NCBI GenBank assembly: GCA_007124075.1
Contig: SLFV01000226.1
Location: forward strand, 1-8,939
Origin: Roseimaritima sp.
GTDB taxonomy: Bacteria; Planctomycetota; Planctomycetia; Pirellulales; Pirellulaceae
Length of the DNA stretch: 8,939 nt
Direction: 5' to 3'
The position numbers and the translations under genes were made by a program. Under the pieces are notes generated by a model. The model made no database searches and was not told the origin of the DNA. It was given only the letters and a program-made list of their open reading frames with translations. Below, one piece after another: positions 1 to 6,612 of this stretch (position 1 is the stretch's first letter; each line of letters starts with the position of its first letter).

Positions 1-2
1 AA

Positions 3-281
3 GTGATCGGCATGATGTTCTTCGATGACAACATCTACTGCCTGCGCAAAGGCGATCCCATTGGTGAACGGCTTGCGAAAGTTGCCAAGGAGCAGAACAT
101 CCTGTTGATGGTATGTGACCAGTGTGCCGTGCGTCGTGGACTGGCCGATGGTGAATTCTCGCAATGTGGTACCGGCGAAGTTCGTGCGAAAGGCTTCGTG
201 GAGGGCGTAGTCGCCGGCTGCTTCCCGCAGTTGTATTCGGCGCTCGGCGGCAACCCGCCCGATCAAGTCATCTCACTTTAA
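3..281 (+). CDS. DsrE-like cysteine-rich protein, C-terminal part (5' end outside window)
   Basis: The frame is open to the left edge and no ribosome site is visible before the first GTG (base 3), so the gene very probably begins upstream. The 92 visible residues carry five cysteines (13, 38, 41, 55 and 73 counted from base 3), including a CxxC (VCDQC) after a hydrophobic strand and a late GCFPQLYSAL segment. This layout (hydrophobic strand, Cys, helix, then a second Cys near the end) resembles DsrE/DsrF/TusD-like small sulfur-relay proteins, which carry sulfur on a cysteine and are typically about 110-130 residues long. The extra cysteines could instead bind a metal. It is the first visible member of a plus-strand run with a small protein, a TatD-like hydrolase and a CobW GTPase, which suggests sulfur or metal handling. 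The fold call is from recognition only. The specific role is unknown. Confidence 0.6.
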   Translation: MIGMMFFDDNIYCLRKGDPIGERLAKVAKEQNILLMVCDQCAVRRGLADGEFSQCGTGEVRAKGFVEGVVAGCFPQLYSALGGNPPDQVISL

Positions 282-319
282 CATGTCAATTCGATCTCAA
301 TCGAGAAGGGACCATGTAG

Positions 320-550
320 ATGCTCGATCCACAACAAGTCATCGATACCTATTTTCTTGAGAATCGCCATATGCTGCTGGAGCTAGCTGCGTTTCTAGAC
401 AGATACGATGTCGTGGTTGCAAGGCAGGGCGAGCACGCCGCAAACGAAGAAAAACTTGCTGTTATTCGTCAATCGCTCCAGGTCTTGAGTGGAAACACCA
501 GCGATACGCCACGCGTTGAGCAATTGCTCGAGCTGTTGGCAACTGTCTAA
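320..550 (+). CDS. Small helical protein of unknown function (76 aa)
   Basis: This short gene starts at ATG 320 behind a clear purine-rich ribosome site, GAGAAGGG at 303-310, nine bases upstream. A nearer ATG at 314 is followed immediately by TAG and cannot be used. The 76-residue product is predicted to be almost entirely alpha-helical and amphipathic, with many Leu, Glu and Gln, no cysteine, no membrane span and no signal peptide. I recognise no family. It lies 38 bases after the DsrE-like gene and 32 bases before the TatD-like gene, so it is probably co-transcribed. It could be a small adaptor or subunit for one of its neighbours. The good ribosome site, operon position and absence of a better competing frame support it as a real gene. 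Confidence 0.7.
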   Translation: MLDPQQVIDTYFLENRHMLLELAAFLDRYDVVVARQGEHAANEEKLAVIRQSLQVLSGNTSDTPRVEQLLELLATV

Positions 551-582
551 CACGCAACTCAACGAAAACAGGATAGAGATTG

Positions 583-1419
583 ATGCAGATCATCCAGCCA
601 CATTACCACGCAATCGCTCGCACCGCACAGGACTACGAGCGAATGGCGATGTCGGGAGTTGTTGCCGTAGCGGAACCAGCTTTTTGGGCGGGCTTCGATC
701 GACGTTATCCCGAGACGTTTATCGATTATTTTCGTCAGATCAGCGAGTTCGAACCGACACGGGCGGCGCAATATGGGATTCGCCACTTCTGCTGGGTTGC
801 CGTCAATCCCAAAGAAGCAGAGAATCCAGGCCTTACTCGCGAGGTCCTGAAGCATTTCCCTGAGTTCCTATCACAACCAACCTGCCTGGGTGTGGGTGAA
901 ACTGGGCTTCATAAATCCACTGCTAACGAATGCGATGCACTGGCTGCGCATGTCGAATTGGCGATGCAGCACGATCAACTGGTTCTGATCCACACTCCGC
1001 ATTTGGCCGACAAAGCAGACGGAACTCGCCGCGTACTGGACGTTCTAGCGGGACTAAACGTCAATCCGGAACGTATCTGGATTGACCATGTGGAAGAGCA
1101 AACCATTCGCCCATGCCTGGATGCAGGGTACTGGGTAGGAATGACTCTTTATCCGGTTACCAAGTGTTCACCGAAGCGAGCGGTCGACATGATTGAGAAA
1201 TACGGCACCGAACGCATTCTCGTTAACTCGTCGGCTGACTGGGGACCGAGCGATCCCTTTACGCTTCAAGAGTGTATTCTCGAATACCGTCGTCGCGGTT
1301 ATAGCGTCCAGAATGCGATTGAACTCTTTCACAACAACCCCTGTCGATTTTTGGGCCAGAACCCAAAGTTCGACATATGCCCAATTCGTATCGAATCGAT
1401 CGAGAAAGAGTTGGTTTAG
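583..1419 (+). CDS. TatD-superfamily metal-dependent hydrolase, EboB-like
   Basis: The 278-residue product is a TIM-barrel amidohydrolase of the TatD group. The expected metal ligands are visible in order: HxH at residues 7-9 (PHYH), Glu31 in AEPAFW, Glu106 in VGETG, His137 and His140 in HTPH, His169 in IDHVEE and Asp219 in NSSADWG. The signature blocks (DYERMA, AEPAFW, the NPKEA segment, VNSSADWGPSDP) match what I recall of the TatD-like EboB proteins of ebo clusters rather than the DNase TatD itself. The ebo genes are implicated in moving a metabolite precursor across the membrane in cyanobacteria and algae, and the reaction of EboB is not established. ATG 583 is preferred over TTG 580 because it follows GGATAGAG at suitable spacing. 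No signal peptide is seen, so it is probably cytoplasmic. It ends three bases before the CobW gene, which suggests translational coupling with a metallochaperone-like GTPase. Confidence 0.85.
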   Translation: MQIIQPHYHAIARTAQDYERMAMSGVVAVAEPAFWAGFDRRYPETFIDYFRQISEFEPTRAAQYGIRHFCWVAVNPKEAENPGLTREVLKHFPEFLSQPTCLGVGETGLHKSTANECDALAAHVELAMQHDQLVLIHTPHLADKADGTRRVLDVLAGLNVNPERIWIDHVEEQTIRPCLDAGYWVGMTLYPVTKCSPKRAVDMIEKYGTERILVNSSADWGPSDPFTLQECILEYRRRGYSVQNAIELFHNNPCRFLGQNPKFDICPIRIESIEKELV

Positions 1420-1422
1420 CGG

Positions 1423-2559
1423 ATGGCTTGGAAGAAAGGGGAACGCATTCCCACGAATTTGATCGTCGGTTTTCTTGGCTCCGGAAAAACGACAGCCATC
1501 AAGCAACTGATCGACCGTCGCCCGTCTGGAGAGAAGTGGTCGATTTTCATCAATGAGTATGGCATGGTGTCGATCGACCAAGCAATGGTTGATACGGGTT
1601 CTGAGGATATTGCTGTCCAGGAGTTAGGAGGTGGTTGTGCGTGCTGCACTATGGCCTTTGCGTTCCAACCGCTGTTGGCACAATTCATTCGCAGAACCAA
1701 GCCCGATCGTTTGATCGTAGAACCGTCAGGTGCAAGTCATCCTGCAAAAGTCGTCGATGTCTTACGGAGCCCAAATTTCTCTTCAGTGATCGATCTACGG
1801 AATACCATTTGCCTGATCGATCCCAAAGACTTCGACAACCCGCGTTGGCGGGAGACGGAAGTCTTTCAAGACCAAGTCCAATTGGCGGATATCGTCGTAA
1901 TCAACTGGACTGACAAACGAGATTCCGCGCTCATTGAACGTTGTCGCGAATGGGTCGAGAGCTTCGTTCCAACAAAGCAACTGATCACGGAATCAAGTTT
2001 TGGTAATATCGACCCAGCTTGGCTAGATGCGGTTACATCAACCGTGCGAGTTCCTGCTTTTCCGGATGCCCATCTCGTTGAGAGCAACGCGGGAAACAAG
2101 CCAGCAACAATTCTGGGCGAGCTACCGCTTTTGACCACTCACAGTGCAAGAGTCAACAGCAAGAAATCCTCCGCTCCCGATTCACAGGAAGAGTGTGCGA
2201 TGGTCGTTCCGGCACCAGGCCGACCGCTTCGAGTCCCCAACGATGAGCCTAAACATGGAGCCTGTGGCTGGATCTTCCACGTAGACGACATCTTCGATCG
2301 CGACAATCTGCTCGACCTTTTGGGCTACGTGTATCCCATTGTACGACTAAAGGGTGTTTTTCGCTGCGAGGACAATTGGTGGTTCATCAATCGCGCAAAG
2401 GATTCAACCAGCTTTAACCCTTCTGCGTATCGACGCGACAGTCGACTGGAAATCATCCTTGATCAGCCGACCACCGGCTGGGTTGAATTCGAACAAAAAT
2501 TGCTCGACTGCCTTTCGCCAGCCATTACACCATGCTTCAAGTGGCGTACCGGTGGCTAA
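1423..2559 (+). CDS. CobW/COG0523-family GTPase, putative metallochaperone
   Basis: The 378-residue product is a G3E-family P-loop GTPase. Walker A is GFLGSGKT at residues 16-23. The COG0523 metal-binding CxCC is at 72-75 (GGGCACC), followed by EPSGASHP at 100-107. The C-terminal CobW_C domain spans about 280-370. Members bind Zn, Co or another metal through CxCC and use GTP to hand it to client enzymes. The guanine-recognition motif, normally NKxD, reads NWTD at 161-164 after ADIVVI, so the lysine is replaced by tryptophan. The linker at about 215-280 has no histidine-rich stretch of the kind found in some members. The gene begins three bases after the TatD-like hydrolase, a metal enzyme of the kind such a GTPase could serve. 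That client relationship is inference. The metal and client are unknown, but the family call is firm. Confidence 0.93.
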   Translation: MAWKKGERIPTNLIVGFLGSGKTTAIKQLIDRRPSGEKWSIFINEYGMVSIDQAMVDTGSEDIAVQELGGGCACCTMAFAFQPLLAQFIRRTKPDRLIVEPSGASHPAKVVDVLRSPNFSSVIDLRNTICLIDPKDFDNPRWRETEVFQDQVQLADIVVINWTDKRDSALIERCREWVESFVPTKQLITESSFGNIDPAWLDAVTSTVRVPAFPDAHLVESNAGNKPATILGELPLLTTHSARVNSKKSSAPDSQEECAMVVPAPGRPLRVPNDEPKHGACGWIFHVDDIFDRDNLLDLLGYVYPIVRLKGVFRCEDNWWFINRAKDSTSFNPSAYRRDSRLEIILDQPTTGWVEFEQKLLDCLSPAITPCFKWRTGG

Positions 2560-2676
2560 AATTTGGCTCTCGTCGCTGCTGTCAGTTTGCGTCAAAACAG
2601 TACCATAGCGTCAAGCGAGCCCGAAGAGCGTCCTGCACCCGATTCCCAGACGAGCGTCAACAGTCAGGGCCTATCT

Positions 2677-2759
2677 GGAAAGGGGTCTGACCCTCTCCGG
2701 CGAGACAAAAAAACCAATGAACTTCGACTTGCCTCCGAAGGGTCCGACCCCTTTTCGGA
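2677..2759. repeat. Inverted pair of REP-like repeats (BIME-like)
   Basis: A GGAAAGGGGTCTGACCCT copy begins at 2677. A second copy in the opposite orientation ends at 2759 and reads GAAAAGGGGTCGGACCCTT on the minus strand. The two agree over about 21 bases with roughly three differences and are separated by about 35 bases. Each half contains its own small palindrome (GGGTC/GACCC). This architecture resembles paired REP sequences mobilised by REP-associated tyrosine transposases. No such transposase is in the window, so the mobile origin is inference. The pair could fold into a long hairpin and stop or stabilise the CobW transcript. Confidence 0.55.
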
Positions 2760-2978
2760 TACATGCGTTACTTGCCAGCATGACGAGGACGCGGCGGAGA
2801 TGACCGTGGGAAGGCGCGAAGCAGCTAGGAACACCGTGCTGTCGCGATCTCGGCCATGTGTGTGATTTGGAACCGGGGCCCCTAGACCCTGTACCAAGAT
2901 GATGGCTCCGCTGGGCATCACGAGCGGGCAATGATCGACACCAGCGACGTTCCCCGGGGTGACGATGATCTGTTTTGC

Positions 2979-3007
2979 TTGAGAAAAGCATTGGAGCCGA
3001 GTATAAA
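2979..3007 (+). promoter_or_regulatory. Sigma70-like promoter for the secreted-protein gene
   Basis: TTGAGA (2979-2984, five of six matches to the -35 consensus) is followed after exactly 17 bases by TATAAA (3002-3007, five of six matches to the -10 consensus). Transcription would start near 3014 and give a leader of about 100 bases before ATG 3117. It is the best-matched promoter I noticed on this strand and sits correctly for that gene. Experimental start-site data would be needed to confirm it. Confidence 0.45.
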
Positions 3008-3037
3008 CGATTTTGAATGTCTTTTTCATGCAGGGTT

Positions 3038-3061
3038 CAGGCGATCATAGCGGATCGCCTG
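3038..3061. promoter_or_regulatory. Perfect 9-bp inverted repeat in the leader of the secreted-protein gene
   Basis: CAGGCGATC (3038-3046) and GATCGCCTG (3053-3061) are exact reverse complements around a six-base loop, ATAGCG. The element lies about 25-48 bases after the predicted transcription start and 55 bases before the start codon. That position suits a repressor operator or a leader hairpin. There is no T-run after it, so a simple intrinsic terminator is unlikely. Function is inferred from position and symmetry alone. Confidence 0.4.
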
Positions 3062-3116
3062 CCGTGGAAGAAAGCAAAAGCACTCGCCGATTCAACTCTA
3101 CGGAAGAACCAGTCAA

Positions 3117-5588
3117 ATGAAAGTAAAGAAAGTCGCTGTTACATCTTTGTCGCTTGCCGGATCGTTGTTAATTTTCCAGGCGACCTTTTTGGCTGCCGAG
3201 GAACCGGTGCCGGCCGTGCTCCGGGTAGTCGTCTCGCATGAAACCATGGAGACGCGTATCGGCTATCCCGCCATTATCGCCCCCGGAGATGGCTTTCCGA
3301 GCATGGAGATCACCTCAAATCACCACAGCGAGGGGGTTTTGACGGGCGTGGTAGTACGCCGAAGTAACGGTGCCATCGTGGCCCGGTTCGCGCCGCAGAA
3401 ACTTCTCACCGATAGCACCGTCAACGTCGAGTTCACTGGAACGCCCGAACCCGGCCGATATAGTATCCCGGTTTGGTTTGAGGTCGATGGAGAAACGGTG
3501 TTCAGAGACAGATTCCATTTTTCAGTTTTCGATCCCGAAACCCTACCGGGAAACTACAGCCGGATCGTTCATCCCGGCGCGGACGGGCGGCTGGTGTACG
3601 TTCCCGATTATCGCGGCAACCGCATTCCCGATTTTTCGCATGCTGGCTACATGGGCGGCGGAGTGGCCTTGCCCAACGCGCCCGTGAGAGTGTCCCTGCG
3701 CCCCGAACCGGGCGATAACCGGGAGCGCATTCAGGCGGCGATTGATCAGGTATCGGCCATGACGCCAGACGCGGACGGGATCCGCGGCGCGGTTCTGTTG
3801 AGGCAGGGTGTTTACGAAATCCGGGGAGACCTTAGGATAGCCACCAGTGGCGTGGTTCTGCGGGGTGAGGGAGCCGGGGGGGATCCAGCTACGTTATGGT
3901 CCGATCCAGAGGAATGGATGAACCCTGACCAAGGCCGCACTCTCGATGATTTCAAAAACCACCTTGCCGGACGCAATGCCACCGTGCTGATTCGTCCCGG
4001 ACGGGCCACCCGCAACCTGATACTAATCCAAGGCGGGGGAATCACCTCTGACACGGAAAACGCGGTCGAAATCATTGACAATTATGTTCCAGTTGGCACC
4101 GTCTCGTTCAGCGTCGAGGATTCAGGGAGGTTCCAGGTCGGCGACAAGATCATGGTTCGCCGGAGAGGCAACCCGACCTGGATCACTGAAATCGGCATGG
4201 ACCGAATTCCCGGAAAAGGCAAGTGGGGCGGATCGCAATTCTTTGAATATGATTTCGAACGGAAGATCACCAATATCACCGGCAATCTAATCTCGATTGA
4301 CTCGCCTATCGTTTTCGCGATCGAGAAGCGTTGGGGCGGCGGGAGTGTCTTCAAATACGAGTATTCCGCTCGTATCACCCAGGCCGGGGTAGAGGGAATG
4401 CGTCTCCTGTTGCATGACAAACTGCGTAACGGTCGCCTGTCACACATGCGTGGAACCGCCGTGCATTTCAACAATGCCCGCGACGTCTGGGCGCGGGATG
4501 TGGTGGCGGAACATTTTTACGACCGGGTCTTTGTTATCGGCGACGGCAAAAACATCACCGTGCGGGACAGTTCGGTCTTGATGGCGTCCAACGGTTATTT
4601 CTCCGGCTACGTCCCGCGTTACGGCTTTTTCCCGCGCGGCAACGCCTCGCATGTTCTTGTGCAAAACTGCGACGCGCTCCATAACCGCCACGCCTATGTC
4701 ATTTGCGCTTGGGTCAAAGGGCCAAACGTGTTCCATAATAATGTACACCATGCGGGGATCACCTGGAGCGAACCGCATCACCGTTGGTCGTGCGGCGCTC
4801 TCTTTGACAACGTCCATGACGACGTCGGCTTGATGAACCGCTTAAGCGCGGGAAGCGGACACGGATGGTCGGCCGCCAACTGCGTGGCCTGGAACACTCG
4901 GGGTGAACTCGTCGTGCAACAACCGCCGACCGCTCAAAACTGGGCGATCGGTCACGTGGGTAGACAGGGCGCGGGCCGGAACCATGCCTGGAACCGGGAG
5001 CAATTCGGCTACAGCGACGGGTTTTGGGAATTGCACCGGGTCACGGACCGGATCAGCCTGGACCCAGAACGCGTGGCCGGCATAGAAAGCGTTGTCGAGG
5101 CTTCCAGCTACGACTGGGGACGGGGACCAGAGAGCACTCTTGACGATTCGCCGGATAAATACTGGCTGGTCCAGGGCACCGGAGAATGGATTCAATACGA
5201 CCTCGGTCGTCAAGGCACAATCAAGGCTCTGAACATATCGTTTCCCCAATTCGGGGGCAGGCTTATGGACCGCGTCTATTCGTTTGACATCCAAACATCG
5301 AACGACAGGAAGGAATGGAAAACCGTTTATGCCGATGCCAAGGGGCCGGCTAAAGGCCCGGAGGTTTTTCACCGGTACAAGCTTACCGAAGCCCCGGCCC
5401 GCTATGTTCGTATCGTCGCCAAAGGGTCCAATTTGAGCCGTGACGGGAGTCCGGGAAGCGTTGCCTTTCACATGCAGAGAATACGTTTCGAGCCGCGACC
5501 CGCATGGGATGCCAAAGAAGTAAGAACATTAGGCGTTAAACCGGCCAGCCTGTTCTTGCGGCAACTGCAAGACAGGTTAAGCCGTTGA
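3117..5588 (+). CDS. Secreted beta-helix protein with C-terminal discoidin domain
   Basis: The 823-residue product starts at ATG 3117 behind GGAAG at 3102-3106. Residues 1-27 form a classical signal peptide (KVKK, a hydrophobic core, then LAA before Glu28), so export is expected. Residues of about 30-150 look like a beta-sandwich ending in FHFSVFD. From about 165 the VPDYRGNRIPDFS block and the later RERIQAAID and GVVLRGEG motifs are typical of pectate-lyase-like right-handed parallel beta-helices, which continue to about 640. Residues of about 656-795 form a discoidin (F5/8 type C) domain, with a YDLG strand, WKTVYAD and ARYVRIV. Such proteins bind or cleave polysaccharides, but I see no catalytic signature that fixes the activity or substrate. 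The gene stands alone and its bases look richer in GC than the flanking genes by eye, so acquisition by transfer is possible. Confidence 0.85.
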   Translation: MKVKKVAVTSLSLAGSLLIFQATFLAAEEPVPAVLRVVVSHETMETRIGYPAIIAPGDGFPSMEITSNHHSEGVLTGVVVRRSNGAIVARFAPQKLLTDSTVNVEFTGTPEPGRYSIPVWFEVDGETVFRDRFHFSVFDPETLPGNYSRIVHPGADGRLVYVPDYRGNRIPDFSHAGYMGGGVALPNAPVRVSLRPEPGDNRERIQAAIDQVSAMTPDADGIRGAVLLRQGVYEIRGDLRIATSGVVLRGEGAGGDPATLWSDPEEWMNPDQGRTLDDFKNHLAGRNATVLIRPGRATRNLILIQGGGITSDTENAVEIIDNYVPVGTVSFSVEDSGRFQVGDKIMVRRRGNPTWITEIGMDRIPGKGKWGGSQFFEYDFERKITNITGNLISIDSPIVFAIEKRWGGGSVFKYEYSARITQAGVEGMRLLLHDKLRNGRLSHMRGTAVHFNNARDVWARDVVAEHFYDRVFVIGDGKNITVRDSSVLMASNGYFSGYVPRYGFFPRGNASHVLVQNCDALHNRHAYVICAWVKGPNVFHNNVHHAGITWSEPHHRWSCGALFDNVHDDVGLMNRLSAGSGHGWSAANCVAWNTRGELVVQQPPTAQNWAIGHVGRQGAGRNHAWNREQFGYSDGFWELHRVTDRISLDPERVAGIESVVEASSYDWGRGPESTLDDSPDKYWLVQGTGEWIQYDLGRQGTIKALNISFPQFGGRLMDRVYSFDIQTSNDRKEWKTVYADAKGPAKGPEVFHRYKLTEAPARYVRIVAKGSNLSRDGSPGSVAFHMQRIRFEPRPAWDAKEVRTLGVKPASLFLRQLQDRLSR

Positions 5589-5981
5589 AGTACCTGATTC
5601 GGTATTACGACTGGCACTCGAACAAGCCACTCCCACCGCAGCCCAATTCTGTGCCCAGGAAAGCGTCTCACAGCCTTTCTGTTACCATCGGCGGCGAAGG
5701 CTACGCGATCGCGTCAAAGCCCTGTGGTGGGAGACCGGCGGACTGACGAACTGGTCCGAGTTGACGCTGCACCTCTGGAAGGCATCGCATCCCGAAGCGG
5801 TTCGTCCGTACCGTTAAGAAGAACGTTGTGCGGCGGCCGATCGCTACCGCACCCCACGAGCCCGCCGCCACGCGCGGCTGTCAATCAGAGGTCGATAACT
5901 GGTGCTGGTGTACGATTACGTATTAACTGGCAACCCATCCATCCATCTGCCTGCCCAACTCTTCCCGATGCTAAAGCGTTG
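5589..5981. other. Convergent intergenic region with possible degenerate coding remnants
   Basis: This 393-base stretch lies between two converging genes. Two overlapping plus-strand frames look faintly protein-like but lack starts and ribosome sites. Bases 5588-5626 read KYLIRYYDWHSNK, which recalls the RYYGWYSNK-type segment of IS91-family transposases. Another frame, open from 5581 to a TAA at 5816-5818, encodes a plausible segment with ALWWETGGLTNW and then 26 further codons after that stop. Both may be debris of a lost mobile element or gene. The IS91 resemblance is short and from memory. No clear bidirectional terminator was found. Confidence 0.3.
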
Positions 5982-6194
5982 TCAAAACAGCGTGTAGATA
6001 AAGGGAGCCGCACCGGTGGAAGCCAACAAACTCAAGATCCCAACCAGCCCCAAGACCAATAGAATAGGAATCATCCACCATGCCTTATTTTCTCTGATGA
6101 ACAGGAGAAACTCACCTACAATCGAAAGGGATTGCCGGTTGCCCAACTGTTCGAATTCGCTTGGGCTGTGCGGGGCTTTGGGTTTCAAGGTCAC
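5982..6194 (-). CDS. DUF5989-family small membrane protein
   Basis: The 70-residue product has the DUF5989 pattern: a short N-terminal region, a charged FIRENKAWW stretch, one hydrophobic helix at about residues 40-58 (starting MIPILL), and the family-typical ending APFIYTLF. These proteins are commonly encoded beside carbamoyltransferases and SxtJ proteins and have no established activity. A membrane-anchoring or assembly role for the enzyme is a reasonable inference. The GTG at 6194 lies seven bases after the SxtJ stop and follows TGAGAAA, a weak ribosome site, so coupling is likely. The start is uncertain, because the first 18 or so residues are not typical of the family and a TTG near residue 17 is possible. 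It is the last gene of the minus-strand cassette. Confidence 0.85.
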   Translation of the reverse strand: MTLKPKAPHSPSEFEQLGNRQSLSIVGEFLLFIRENKAWWMIPILLVLGLVGILSLLASTGAAPFIYTLF

Positions 6195-6201
6195 GGCTTT
6201 C

Positions 6202-6609
6202 TCACGATTGACGATAATAACTAGCTACCGACCGGGGTTGCAACTTGGGTTTCCAGTAGCTTGCCTGAGCGCGATTGAATCTTAGTTCCAGTCGGTCGCG
6301 TCCCAGCAAACGAAACGTCAGACCGATCGGTAGAAAGACCACGGTGTAGATTAATAACATAGCCAATTCGCCGACCACCAACCCGATCGGAACCGTGATC
6401 AGCATCAAACCAATGAACAGCGGGGCAATCAGTTTCGGAAGCACCACTGCAGCAGCAGCTAGGAGCATGCCGGTAGTCGCCAAAATGACCAACGTGGTGG
6501 CGCTGGCAGAAGACGCCCAGCCAATAGCAGGCAAGCCAGCGATGCACAGCAGCCCAAATTGCCGAACCTGCCGCGGCGTCGGGTACCAATTGATTTCAAC
6601 CAGCGACAT
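6202..6609 (-). CDS. SxtJ-family membrane protein
   Basis: The 135-residue product opens with EINWYPTPRQVRQFG, has three to four hydrophobic segments between about 17 and 100, and closes with a basic tail: LLGRDRLELRF, ASYWKPK and a final SYYRQS. This matches the SxtJ family, named from the saxitoxin cluster, where it sits beside the SxtI carbamoyltransferase. Its biochemical role is unknown. It is thought to partner the carbamoyltransferase at the membrane. ATG 6609 is three bases after the carbamoyltransferase stop and DUF5989 begins seven bases after its own stop, so the three are surely co-transcribed. The ribosome site would lie inside the end of the upstream gene and is weak. Confidence 0.88.
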   Translation of the reverse strand: MSLVEINWYPTPRQVRQFGLLCIAGLPAIGWASSASATTLVILATTGMLLAAAAVVLPKLIAPLFIGLMLITVPIGLVVGELAMLLIYTVVFLPIGLTFRLLGRDRLELRFNRAQASYWKPKLQPRSVASYYRQS

Positions 6610-6612
6610 ACA

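Larger units (their letters stand above)
2560..3116. other. 557-base intergenic region with REP-like repeats and a promoter
   Basis: This stretch separates the four-gene run from the secreted-protein gene. Several frames stay open, the longest being a minus-strand frame at 2664-3029, but none has a ribosome site or a recognisable product. That frame runs through the repeat pair and the likely promoter, so I do not call it. The contents I can support are an inverted REP-like pair at 2677-2759, a promoter candidate at 2979-3007 and a perfect inverted repeat at 3038-3061. No convincing T-tailed terminator follows the CobW gene. Confidence 0.6.

Noticed and set aside
583..1419. The TatD-like gene as a full ebo cluster member
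   Set aside because: None of the other ebo genes is present in the window, so only similarity to EboB is claimed.
2664..3029. Minus-strand open frame of 121 codons between the CobW and secreted-protein genes
   Set aside because: It runs through the REP-like pair and the likely promoter, has no ribosome site, and its last residues are simply the translated repeat.
3038..3061. The perfect inverted repeat as an intrinsic terminator
   Set aside because: No run of T follows it on either strand, and it lies between a promoter and a start codon, which fits an operator or leader hairpin better.
4842..5471. Minus-strand 209-codon open frame inside the secreted-protein gene
   Set aside because: It is antisense to a well-supported domain-bearing gene. 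Its length comes from the GC-rich codon pattern of the true frame, and it shows no motif.
5828..5852. GTGCGG...CCGCAC stem as a terminator between convergent genes
   Set aside because: The stem is only six base pairs with a 13-base loop and no T-tract.
5724..6062. Plus-strand 112-codon open frame after the secreted-protein gene
   Set aside because: It overlaps the DUF5989 gene antisense, has a composition like shifted-frame translation and shows no motif.
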